From NCBI GenBank assembly GCA_937873345.1, contig CALMRL010000593.1:1-5445 (forward strand): DNA of 5,445 nucleotides, given 5' to 3'. The translations under genes and the position numbers were made by a program. The DNA is from an uncultured Beijerinckiaceae bacterium. Its GTDB lineage: Bacteria > Pseudomonadota > Alphaproteobacteria > Rhizobiales > Beijerinckiaceae. Below, one piece after another: positions 1-5,445 of the stretch; within the stretch, counting starts at the first letter, position 1; every line of letters starts with the position of its first letter. The notes beneath the pieces are model-generated. The model did not search any database, was not told the DNA's origin, and saw only the letters and a program-made list of their open reading frames with translations.

Positions 1-1216
1 GCCGGCGGAGGTAGGCGACGATCGCGACCGCCGCGAAGGCCTGTAGGAAGATGACGCCGAACGAGCCGAAGCCGATCAGCACCGGGGCGCCGGCCTTGAA
101 GGGGTCGAGCCCGGTGAGGGCGCAGGGCACCACCGCCGCCACCGTCATCGCCGACACGGCGAGCGAGGCCCGCGACGGCGCGCCGCTCGCGGGGTTGCTC
201 TCGCCGAACCAGGGCGGCAGCAGCCATTCCCGCCCCAGCGCGAAGATGTAGCGCGTCGCCGCGTTGCGGATGGCGAGGTAGGAGGCCAGCAGCGAGAGGA
301 AGAAGAACATCCCCATGATGTCGGTGAGCACCTCGCCGCCGTAGCGGGTGAAGACGTTGAACATCAGCTCGCCGTTCTCCTTGCCGGCGCGCGCAGCGAC
401 GTCGTCGGGCAGGATGGCGCCGACCGTGACCCAAGCGGTGAAGAGGTAGAACACCGCGATCACCACGACCGCGGTGTAGGTCGCGACCGGGATCGAGCGC
501 TTCGGCTCCGCCGCCTCCTCGCCGTAGAGCGCCGCCGACTCGAAGCCGAGGAAGCAGGTGAAGGCGATCATCAGGCTGACGCCCAGCCCCGGCGTGAACA
601 CCGCCCCGGGGCTGAGGCCCGCCGCCGGGAGCGAGGCCGGCCATCCCCTCGCGGCGATCACGCTGGCGTCGAACAGCGCGAGGATCACAACCTCGCCGAG
701 CATCAGCGCGCCGAGCGCCTTCGAGGACAGGTCGGCCGAGCGGTAGCCGAACACCGCGACCGCGGCGATGCCGGTCGCGGCGTAGAGCGGCCAGGGCAGG
801 TGCACGCCCGCCGTGCCGAGCACCAGATCGGTGAAGTAGCCGAAGAAGGCGGCGAGCCCGAAGGTGAAGGCGAGGTAGGCGACGACGGCCACGTAGGCCG
901 AGCCGATGCCCGCCGCCGTGCCGAGCCCTTCCGTGACGTAGGTGTAGAAGGCTCCGGTGCTGACGATGCGGCGGCTCATCGCGGCGTAGCCGACGGCGAA
1001 GCACATCAGGATCGCCCCGGCGATGACGAAGGCGCCGGGCGTGCCGACGCCGTTGCCGCGCGCGAGGGCGATCGGCAGGTTGCCGACCAGCGACGCCAGC
1101 GGCGCCGCGGCGGCGATCACCAGGAAGACGATGCGCGGGGTGGACAGCTGGGCGCGCGGTGCCGGCTGCGCCGAGGCGCGCGGCCCGGCGGGATGGGCGG
1201 TGCTGGATGCGCTCAT
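1..1216 (-). CDS. APC-superfamily amino acid/polyamine permease (C-terminus beyond window)
   Basis: Inner-membrane secondary transporter, probably importing an amino acid or related amine by proton- or ion-coupled transport; the substrate cannot be read. 405 residues are visible. Residues 1-27 are a cytoplasmic Ala/Pro-rich tail. Hydrophobic segments follow at about 29-50, 61-80, 103-127, 142-157, 168-188, 209-229, 245-268, 297-317, 350-369 and 378-402, roughly ten of the family's usual twelve. Family hallmarks are the broken first helix (APLASLVGNLP, 38-48, then GNGVGTPGAF), the GFESAALYGEEAAEPKRSIP stretch at 224-243 that follows helix 6, and the N-A-A-T-R-Y...LGR...LP block at 318-334. The ATG at 1216-1214 is preceded by an in-frame TAG at 1243-1241; only a TTG (1237) lies between, and no strong Shine-Dalgarno is seen. 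Perhaps 70-100 residues are missing past base 1. The family is secure; substrate-specific names are not. Confidence 0.93.
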   Translation of the reverse strand, partial: MSASSTAHPAGPRASAQPAPRAQLSTPRIVFLVIAAAAPLASLVGNLPIALARGNGVGTPGAFVIAGAILMCFAVGYAAMSRRIVSTGAFYTYVTEGLGTAAGIGSAYVAVVAYLAFTFGLAAFFGYFTDLVLGTAGVHLPWPLYAATGIAAVAVFGYRSADLSSKALGALMLGEVVILALFDASVIAARGWPASLPAAGLSPGAVFTPGLGVSLMIAFTCFLGFESAALYGEEAAEPKRSIPVATYTAVVVIAVFYLFTAWVTVGAILPDDVAARAGKENGELMFNVFTRYGGEVLTDIMGMFFFLSLLASYLAIRNAATRYIFALGREWLLPPWFGESNPASGAPSRASLAVSAMTVAAVVPCALTGLDPFKAGAPVLIGFGSFGVIFLQAFAAVAIVAYLRR

Positions 1217-1536
1217 GGAGGTCTCGGTCGTCGGCAAGCGCTAGCGGTTAGCCGATGGCCGCGGGTTTGCCCAGGCGTCCGCCGGGGTCGATGCCGTCGA
1301 GCGATGCCATGATCGGTCCGCACCGTCCCCTCTGGAGAGTGCGCAGCGACGAGCACCGGCTCGCCGCAGCCCGCCGAGCGATCGAAGGGCTGATCGCGGA
1401 TCGCTGTTCGCGACGCGGATCGGGAAGACGTCTAGCCTCGACCAGATCGCGCGAGCGATGGCCTATGAGGCGGTTCCCGGTGCAAGGGCCATTGACCGCT
1501 TGATCGAGGCCCGATCTCCCGTGGATGGTGACAGCG
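1217..1536. other. Intergenic stretch without a convincing gene; possible decayed coding remnant
   Basis: About 320 bases lie between the permease start and the 3' end of the small exported protein. It should contain the permease promoter on the minus strand, but I cannot pick convincing -35/-10 boxes apart from the dyad described separately. On the plus strand, two different frames read like protein in succession. About 1350-1400 gives LAAARRAIEGLIADR, and about 1404-1520 gives LFATRIGKTSSLDQIARAMA followed by YEAVPGARAIDRLIEARSPV. The second frame stops with TGA at 1557-1559. I see no start codon with a ribosome-binding site and do not recognise the family. It may be a frameshifted gene remnant or chance open frames in GC-rich DNA. 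Confidence 0.3.
1232..1254 (-). promoter_or_regulatory. Dyad just upstream of the permease start (operator or leader hairpin)
   Basis: Read on the minus strand, the 8-bp palindrome CGCTAGCG (1246-1239) is flanked by CGGCTAAC on one side and CTTGCCG on the other. These flanks are inverted copies apart from one inserted base and one mismatch. The dyad ends 15 bases before the permease ATG, so it could be an operator or a hairpin masking the ribosome-binding region. No regulator gene for the permease is in the window, so the role is inferred. Confidence 0.35.
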
Positions 1537-1785
1537 TCACTTCAGCTCGTAGCAATTGATGATCGTGTGCGGATCGCGTGTCACGTCGTAGAGGACACCG
1601 CACTGAACCAGCTCGTTGGTGCCGGCATGGCGAAACAGCATCAACGACGTTCGATTGTCGTAGCCGCTGGCGTAACCCGCGATCTCCCACCCCTGCGCCA
1701 GCAGCTGGGTGATCGTCAGCGATGCGTCGGAGGCGGGGTTGAACCCTGTCGCAAGGAGCATCAGAAGGCAGAGGCTTGCGCGCAA
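1537..1785 (-). CDS. Small exported protein of unknown function, TTG start
   Basis: An 82-residue protein. Residues 1-21 form a short but typical Sec signal peptide: Arg2, a hydrophobic core LCLLMLLATGF, and a Ser-X-Ala site with likely cleavage after Ala21. The mature part, about 61 residues, contains LTITQLLAQGWEIAGY, then YDNRTSLMLFRH, and ends in NCYELK. Cys62 and Cys78 are its only cysteines and could form a periplasmic disulfide. It has no lipobox and no further membrane span. The TTG at 1785-1783 is chosen because GGGGAGG (1802-1796) lies 10 bases upstream; the next in-frame ATG (1761, Met9) would cut off the signal peptide. The sequence resembles small uncharacterised Methylobacterium proteins from memory, unverified. 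The gap to neighbours on both sides suggests a single-gene transcript. Function unknown. Confidence 0.75.
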   Translation of the reverse strand: MRASLCLLMLLATGFNPASDASLTITQLLAQGWEIAGYASGYDNRTSLMLFRHAGTNELVQCGVLYDVTRDPHTIINCYELK

Positions 1786-1795
1786 GCGGATGTGT

Positions 1796-1802
1796 CCTCC
1801 CC
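1796..1802 (-). promoter_or_regulatory. Shine-Dalgarno that decides the TTG start of the small exported protein
   Basis: Minus-strand GGGGAGG ends 10 bases before the TTG at 1785. It is the strongest purine-rich anti-16S match in this gap. It supports the TTG, and with it a full signal peptide, over the internal ATG at 1761. Confidence 0.6.
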
Positions 1803-1978
1803 GTGTTGCTCCTGGTGACCCTCCGGCTTGGCCTGGGCCGGTGAAGCGCCGCGGATTTCTCAGGAGCCGGCTGACTCGGGTTCTATGCCGCTATCGCGAT
1901 GGCCTCAAGTCCGGCACAGGAGGCCGCCTCGGCCGGCGGCACGTTCGCCCCCGTGTCGCCGCCCCCGCAGCAAGGCGA

Positions 1979-1993
1979 TCCGGCATGACCGGA
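1979..1993 (-). terminator. Weak candidate hairpin downstream of the SDR gene
   Basis: TCCGG-catga-CCGGA forms a 5-bp GC-rich stem with a 5-base loop, beginning 17 bases past the SDR stop codon on the minus strand. No run of T follows, so it is not a canonical intrinsic terminator. It may instead protect the transcript end or be chance in GC-rich sequence. The rest of the 1786-2010 gap holds another GC-rich inverted repeat (GCCGCC/GGCGGC around 1923-1940) and no gene I can support. Confidence 0.25.
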
Positions 1994-2010
1994 CCCGCCA
2001 CGGCGATCGT

Positions 2011-2760
2011 TCAGACTTGCGCCGAACCGCCGTCGGCGAACAACTCGCTACCGTTGACGAAGCTGCTCTCGTCCGACGCGAGGAACAGCGCGGCGTTGGC
2101 GATCTCGTCCGGGCTTCCCATGCGGCCGAGCGGCGTCGCCGCCTCCAGGGCGGCCACCAGGGCGCGGTCCTGCTCCTCCGTCTGGGTGAGCCCACGCAGG
2201 CCGGGGGTCGCGGTCGCGCCGGGAGCGAGCACGTTCACGCGGATGCGGCGCGGGGCGAGGTCCAGGATCCAGCTGCGGGCGAAGTTGCGGATCGCCGCCT
2301 TGCTGGCGCTGTACACGCTGAACGCCGGCCCGCCCGTGACCCCGGTCGTCGACCCGGTCAGGATGACCGACGCGCCGTCACGCAGGAGCGGCAACGCCTT
2401 CTGCACCGTGAACAGCGTGCCCTTGACGTTGGTCGCGAAGGTGCGGTCGTAGTGCTCCTCGGTGACGTCGGCGAGCGGCATGAACGCGCCGCCGCCGGCG
2501 TTGGCGAGCAGGACGTCGATGCGTCCGGCCTCCTCGCGCACGATCGCGTACAGCCTGTCGAGGTCGGCCAGGCTCGCGACGTCGCCCTGGACGCCGCGCG
2601 CGTCGTGGCCGACCTCCGCCACCGCCTCATTGAGTTCCGCCTGCCGACGACCGGTGATGAACACGCGGGCGCCTTCGGCCGCGAACCGTTTGGCGCAGGC
2701 CAAGCCGATGCCGCTGTTCGCGCCGGTGATCACCGCGACCTTGCCATCGAGCCTGCCCAT
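2011..2760 (-). CDS. Classical SDR-family NAD(P)-dependent oxidoreductase
   Basis: A complete 249-residue short-chain dehydrogenase/reductase, the usual length for classical SDRs. These soluble cytoplasmic enzymes oxidise alcohols or reduce carbonyl groups. The Rossmann fold shows TGANSGIG (12-19) for cofactor binding, Asp60 in GDV contacting adenine, and NAG at 87-89. The catalytic tetrad is complete: Asn111, Ser137, Tyr150 and Lys154 (YSASK). PG at 180-181 and the C-terminal ASDESSFVNG...DGG block are also standard. Arg38-Arg39 after the second strand suggest NADPH rather than NADH (family knowledge, inference here). The ATG at 2760 follows GGAGG (2770-2766) by 5 bases; the frame stays open far upstream, but that extension runs antisense through the hxlR-like gene and is not coding. 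It is divergent from the HxlR regulator across 90 bp containing a dyad, so it is probably controlled by it. The substrate is unknown; FabG-like or glucose-dehydrogenase-like labels would be guesses. Confidence 0.95.
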   Translation of the reverse strand: MGRLDGKVAVITGANSGIGLACAKRFAAEGARVFITGRRQAELNEAVAEVGHDARGVQGDVASLADLDRLYAIVREEAGRIDVLLANAGGGAFMPLADVTEEHYDRTFATNVKGTLFTVQKALPLLRDGASVILTGSTTGVTGGPAFSVYSASKAAIRNFARSWILDLAPRRIRVNVLAPGATATPGLRGLTQTEEQDRALVAALEAATPLGRMGSPDEIANAALFLASDESSFVNGSELFADGGSAQV

Positions 2761-2811
2761 GTTTGCCTCCCATCCGTTGACGGGAGCGATATGGACCGGC
2801 GCTGCTGATGA

Positions 2812-2837
2812 AGGTAGTACTGACCTCAAGGTAAGTA
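2812..2837. promoter_or_regulatory. Probable HxlR operator: 20-bp dyad plus a third half-site
   Basis: Bases 2818-2837 read TACTgACCTcaAGGTaAGTA. The arms TACT-n-ACCT and AGGT-n-AGTA are exact inverted copies; only the single spacer bases and the central CA do not pair. Immediately to the left, AGGTAGTA (2812-2819) is a further copy of the AGGT/AGTA half-site without the spacer base, overlapping the dyad by two bases. The site lies 13 bases before the regulator's ATG and about 57 bases before the SDR start. HxlR-type dimers bind dyads of this size in divergent promoters (family knowledge). Binding by the adjacent regulator is inferred. The -35/-10 boxes of both genes probably overlap it, but I cannot assign them with confidence. 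Confidence 0.7.
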
Positions 2838-2850
2838 TGGAACGAAGCCG

Positions 2851-3249
2851 ATGAGCAGCGAAGAACCGCCGTGCGGCCTCGACGTCGCGCTCGCCGTGAT
2901 CGGGGGCAAGTGGAAGCTCTTGATCCTGTACCACCTCAAGGGGGGTCCCAAGCGGTTCGGCGACCTCAGGCGGCTGGTCGCGGGCGTCAGCGAGAAGGTG
3001 CTGATCCAGCAGTTGCGCGAGCTGGCCGCGGCGGGCGTGATCACCCGGCGCGACTACCGGCGGGTGCCGCCGATGGTGGATTACACGATGACGGCGTTCG
3101 GCATGACGCTTGTGCCGGCATTGATGCCGCTTTGCGCGTGGGGGACGGAGCACCGGGCGGAGGTCGCGGAGATCATGCTCGCGCGCTTGCCCGAACGGGT
3201 CGAGCCCGCCCCCGCCTCGGCCGACCCCGGACGTCCGACGAGGTCGTGA
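2851..3249 (+). CDS. HxlR-family winged helix-turn-helix transcriptional regulator
   Basis: A complete 132-residue DNA-binding protein, in the normal size range, acting as a dimer. The HxlR core is nearly textbook: Cys8, then AVIGGKWKLLILYHLKGGPKRF (15-36), a recognition region around SEKVLIQQLRELAAAGVITR (47-66), the wing residues RRVPPMVDYTMTAFG (70-84), and the C-terminal helix ending LCAWG (94-98). Residues 108-132 are a variable Pro/Ala/Arg tail. Several relatives sense quinones, diamide or aldehydes through the N-terminal cysteine (established for HypR, YodB and QorR types), so Cys8, perhaps with Cys95, is a plausible sensor; this is inference. An in-frame TGA at 2821 and no other ATG or GTG leave ATG 2851 as the start, with only a weak GGAACGA purine stretch before it. 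The divergent SDR gene and the intervening dyad point to local regulation and autoregulation. Activator versus repressor is not decidable. Confidence 0.95.
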   Translation: MSSEEPPCGLDVALAVIGGKWKLLILYHLKGGPKRFGDLRRLVAGVSEKVLIQQLRELAAAGVITRRDYRRVPPMVDYTMTAFGMTLVPALMPLCAWGTEHRAEVAEIMLARLPERVEPAPASADPGRPTRS

Positions 3250-3376
3250 CGTTGGGCGACAGGCCGGATCGGCGGCGCATCTGTTTGAGGCTGGACCGCA
3301 GGCGTCAACGATGAAAAGATTGGGCCTTCTCGCGCTCGACGGGTCCGCGAGCCGATGAGTGTCATGCCGAAAAGGT

Positions 3377-3404
3377 TTGGAATCAAATAGACCGAGACTA
3401 TAGC
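3377..3404 (+). promoter_or_regulatory. Candidate sigma-70-type promoter of the PAS-LuxR gene
   Basis: TTGGAA (3377-3382) and TATAGC (3399-3404) are separated by 16 bases in a locally AT-richer stretch. Transcription would begin near 3411 and give a leader of about 60 bases before the ATG at 3474. The match is partial and made by eye. The rest of the gap from 3250 contains a 6-bp inverted repeat CTCGCG/CGCGAG (3329-3351, 11-base loop, no T run) and no gene I can support. Confidence 0.4.
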
Positions 3405-3473
3405 GCCTCAAGACGATCGTTTCCCATGGTAGCGCGACATCCGTAGATTTGTAAGAATACAGTGTGGTGACGC

Positions 3474-4958
3474 ATGACGACGGGATCACTGATCGGATAT
3501 GCCGACCGCGCGCAGATGCTGCGCATCATCGACGCGCTCGACGACGGCATCATCGTGCTGGAAGCCGACGGCACGCTGTCCTACGCCAATGCCACGGCGC
3601 TGGCGATGCACGGGGTCGACGACCTCGAAGACCTCGGCGCCGACCTCGCCGCCTACCAGGCCCGCTTCACCCTGCGCTACCGCAACGGGCACACCCTGGC
3701 TCCGGAGGAATACCCCGGCCGCCGTCTCCTCGCCGGCGAGGCGATCCGCGACGTGGTGCTGGAGGTCTCGAAGCACAACGACATCCGGCACTGGACGCAG
3801 GTGGTGCGCGGCCTCGCCATCGAGGCGGCGGGGGATGCCCCGAGCTTCTGCGTGCTGATCCTCAACGACGTCACCGCCGAGTTCGACGCCGAGGCACGGT
3901 TCGAGCGCGCCTTCGCCGCCAACCCGGCCCCGGCGCTGATCTGCCGCCTCCTCGACCATCGCTACGTCAAGGTCAACGACGGCTTCCTCGAGATGACGGG
4001 CTACACCCGCGAGATGGTGATCGGCCGCTCGATCTACGACCTCGACGTGCTCGCCGGCGCCAAGACGCGCGAGCACGCGATCGGCCTGATGGGCGAGGGG
4101 CGGATGATCCCGCAGACCGAGGCGCGGCTGCGCCTGCCGGGCGGCGGCGGCAAGCAGGTGATCGTCGCCGGGCAGCCGATCGAGATCGGGCACAACAGCT
4201 GCCTGCTCTTCACCTTCATCGACCTGGAGCCCCGGCACCGGGCCGAGACGGCGCTGCGGCAGAGCGAGCAGCGCTTCGCCACCGCCTTCCGCCTGTCGCC
4301 GGTGCCGATGCTGATCTCCTCGCTCAAGGAACACCGCATCCTCGACGCCAACGACGCCTTCGTCAGCGAGTTCGGGCACGATCGCTCGGGCGCCGTCGGC
4401 CGCAGCAAGACCGAACTGGCGATCTGGGCGGACGAGGACACGCGCCGCATCGTCGAGAGTCAGCTCGACCAGACCGGGAGCGTCCGCTCCCACGAGGCGC
4501 GGCTGCGTCGCCGGGACGGCAGGACGCTCGACTGCCTGATGTCGTCGGAAGGGGTGACCATCCTCGACGAGCGCTGCGTGCTCACCGTGATCCAGAACGT
4601 CACGGCGCATCGCCGCTCCGACACGCAGCTGATCTCCGCGGTCGAGGCGGTGATGCAGGACGCGTCCTGGCTCGGCCAGAAGATCGTCGCCCGGATCAAC
4701 AGCATGGCCGACGGGGAGGAAGGAAAAGGCGATCTGCTCGCCGCCGCCGAGCTGTCGCACCGCGAGCGGCAGGTGCTGGCGCTGATCGCGCGCGGCGCCA
4801 CCGACAAGGCGATCGCCGCGACGCTGCAACTGTCTTTTCACACAGTGAAGAACCACGTCCGCTCGATCTACCGCAAGACCGGCGTCAACAAGCGCGCCGA
4901 AGCCGTGGCCTGGGCCCGCCACTGCGGCGTGATGAACCACATCCACGAGCGCAAGTAG
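3474..4958 (+). CDS. One-component regulator: three PAS-like domains plus LuxR-type HTH
   Basis: A complete 494-residue cytoplasmic protein without membrane segments. PAS-like domain 1 is about 13-135, with DGIIVLEADGTLSYANATAL, the PEEYPGRRLLAGE loop, and a final LILNDVT strand. PAS 2 is about 142-258 (FERAFAANPAPALICRL, KVNDGFLEMTGYTREMVIGR). PAS 3 is about 266-382 (FRLSPVPMLISSL, DANDAFVSEFG, EARLRRRDGRTLDC, VIQNVTAHR). A linker of about 383-425 leads to the GerE/LuxR helix-turn-helix at 426-485: ELSHRERQVLALIARGATDK, then the recognition helix FHTVKNHVRSIYRKTGV. There is no receiver, kinase or output enzyme domain, so signal sensing by PAS probably acts directly on DNA binding. No obvious heme-His or flavin-Cys (NCRFLQ) signature is visible, so the ligand is unknown. 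The ATG at 3474 is the only reasonable start, since an in-frame TGA lies at 3468; the ribosome-binding site is weak (GGTGA). The targets are unknown. Confidence 0.93.
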   Translation: MTTGSLIGYADRAQMLRIIDALDDGIIVLEADGTLSYANATALAMHGVDDLEDLGADLAAYQARFTLRYRNGHTLAPEEYPGRRLLAGEAIRDVVLEVSKHNDIRHWTQVVRGLAIEAAGDAPSFCVLILNDVTAEFDAEARFERAFAANPAPALICRLLDHRYVKVNDGFLEMTGYTREMVIGRSIYDLDVLAGAKTREHAIGLMGEGRMIPQTEARLRLPGGGGKQVIVAGQPIEIGHNSCLLFTFIDLEPRHRAETALRQSEQRFATAFRLSPVPMLISSLKEHRILDANDAFVSEFGHDRSGAVGRSKTELAIWADEDTRRIVESQLDQTGSVRSHEARLRRRDGRTLDCLMSSEGVTILDERCVLTVIQNVTAHRRSDTQLISAVEAVMQDASWLGQKIVARINSMADGEEGKGDLLAAAELSHRERQVLALIARGATDKAIAATLQLSFHTVKNHVRSIYRKTGVNKRAEAVAWARHCGVMNHIHERK

Positions 4959-5032
4959 CGTCATCCGCGTCAGTGAATTAGTTCTTTCGTGTCATGGATC
5001 GATTACGCCAGACGGCTACTTATCCGTGCGAT

Positions 5033-5045
5033 CGGAAGGTTTCCG
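5033..5045. repeat. Short inverted repeat upstream of the membrane protein
   Basis: CGGAA-ggt-TTCCG is a 5-bp perfect inverted repeat with a 3-base loop, ending 20 bases before the ATG of the next gene and 75 bases after the PAS-LuxR stop. It lacks a T run, so it is a poor terminator. It sits where a regulator could bind or where the leader could fold. It could be chance. Confidence 0.25.
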
Positions 5046-5065
5046 GCGCTTAGGATTACATCTTC

Positions 5066-5445
5066 ATGACACAATATACCGACGACCGCGCGGGTCTTCC
5101 CGCGCCGGGGGCGGCGCTCGGCAGTTGGAAGCACGTCCATTTACGGGTGTCATGGCAGGCGATCTTCGCCGGCGTGGTTCTCGCGCTGTCTGTCGAGATC
5201 CTGCTCAGCCTGCTCGGTGCCGGCATCGGTTTCAACACGGTCAACACCAATGCCGGCTCGACCCCGGATGCCGGCAGCTTCGGCATCGGCGCCGGGATCT
5301 GGTGGGTGGTTTCGAGCTGCCTCGCCCTATTCGCCGGCGGCTACGCCGCGGCTTGGCTGGCCGGCAACGAGATCAAGTTCGACGGCATGCTGCACGGGCT
5401 CGTCACCTGGGGCATCACCACCATCGCCGCCCTGTACCTGCTGTC
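5066..5445 (+). CDS. Multi-pass membrane protein of unknown function (C-terminus beyond window)
   Basis: 126 residues are visible and the frame is open to the window edge. Residues 1-28 are a polar tail. Hydrophobic segments follow at about 30-56 (SWQAIFAGVVLALSVEILLS onward, Gly-rich GAGIG), 73-99 (GIGAGIWWVVSSCLALFAGG) and 107-126 onward (MLHGLVTWGITTIAALYLL). The SWQAIFAG opening and the LHGLVTWG motif match a family of inner-membrane proteins common in Hyphomicrobiales, which databases sometimes label PhnA-like (from memory, unverified). Nothing here resembles the soluble zinc-ribbon PhnA, so I would not carry that name over. The ATG at 5066 follows an in-frame TAG at 5051, with AGGA about 10 bases upstream. 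The gene is 107 bp from the PAS-LuxR stop and could be a separate transcript or a regulated neighbour. It lacks a signal peptide other than the first membrane segment. Confidence 0.8.
   Translation, partial: MTQYTDDRAGLPAPGAALGSWKHVHLRVSWQAIFAGVVLALSVEILLSLLGAGIGFNTVNTNAGSTPDAGSFGIGAGIWWVVSSCLALFAGGYAAAWLAGNEIKFDGMLHGLVTWGITTIAALYLL

Noticed and set aside
800..1312. A 170-codon plus-strand open frame opposite the permease
   Set aside because: Gly/Arg/Asp-rich shadow of the APC permease, which shows helices and family motifs on the minus strand.
1899..1988. A 29-codon plus-strand open frame, MASSPAQEAASAGGTFAPVS and onward
   Set aside because: No ribosome-binding site, no recognisable motif, and a length easily reached by chance. 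It could be a gene-tail remnant but cannot be supported.
1709..2808. Long plus-strand open frames across the SDR region
   Set aside because: Arg/Ala/Pro-rich mirror translations of the SDR, whose catalytic motifs are intact on the other strand.
2761..3489. N-terminal extension of the SDR frame by about 240 codons
   Set aside because: The extension runs antisense through the whole HxlR gene and its promoter. The SDR has a good ribosome-binding site and a standard N-terminus at 2760.
3486..4964. A 492-codon open frame on the minus strand opposite the PAS-LuxR gene
   Set aside because: It is antisense to a gene with clear PAS and HTH motifs, has low-complexity Ala/Val/Arg/Asp-rich content and no recognisable domain, and is the expected mirror of high third-position GC.
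3464..4981. GTG-started 505-codon frame overlapping the PAS-LuxR gene in another plus-strand frame
   Set aside because: Arg/Pro-rich out-of-frame translation with no domains. The frame starting at 3474 carries the PAS and HTH motifs.
1..5445. CRISPR array, tRNA/rRNA, insertion sequence or phage element
   Set aside because: No regularly spaced repeats, no cloverleaf or rRNA-like stretch, no transposase or integrase motif and no paired terminal repeats were seen.

Overview
The window is very GC-rich, and every convincing gene has a strong G/C bias at third codon positions. Intergenic stretches, especially 3360-3473 and 4960-5065, are visibly richer in A/T. Base composition, SDR and HxlR sequence style, the many-PAS LuxR regulator and the last membrane protein suggest an alphaproteobacterium of the order Hyphomicrobiales, most likely Methylobacterium or a close relative. 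That assignment is inferred from pattern memory; no rRNA or other marker gene is present.

Layout. 1-1216 (minus) is the first 405 residues of an APC-superfamily amino acid/polyamine-type permease, cut by the window edge. A near-perfect dyad lies just upstream of its start. 1217-1536 has no convincing gene, only a possible decayed coding remnant. 1537-1785 (minus) encodes an 82-residue exported protein with a TTG start, a signal peptide and two cysteines in the mature part. 1786-2010 is a gap with a small hairpin. 2011-2760 (minus) is a complete classical SDR oxidoreductase. 2851-3249 (plus) is a complete HxlR-family regulator transcribed away from it. The 90-bp gap between these two holds a strong 20-bp dyad with a third half-site, the best candidate operator in the window. 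3250-3473 is a gap with a plausible promoter. 3474-4958 (plus) is a complete 494-residue cytoplasmic regulator with three PAS-like domains and a C-terminal LuxR-type helix-turn-helix. 5066-5445 (plus) is the N-terminal 126 residues of a multi-pass membrane protein running off the end.

How they may work together. The clear functional unit is the divergent SDR/HxlR pair. An HxlR-type regulator with an N-terminal cysteine probably senses an electrophile or redox signal and controls both its own gene and the reductase through the shared dyad. The PAS-LuxR regulator is a one-component sensor whose targets cannot be read here; the membrane protein 107 bp downstream is a candidate neighbour target, nothing more. 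The permease and the small exported protein show no sequence-based link to the rest.

I see no phage genes, insertion sequences, CRISPR array, RNA gene or defence island. This looks like ordinary chromosomal accessory sequence, and I do not claim a new system. The most testable observation is the three-half-site operator.
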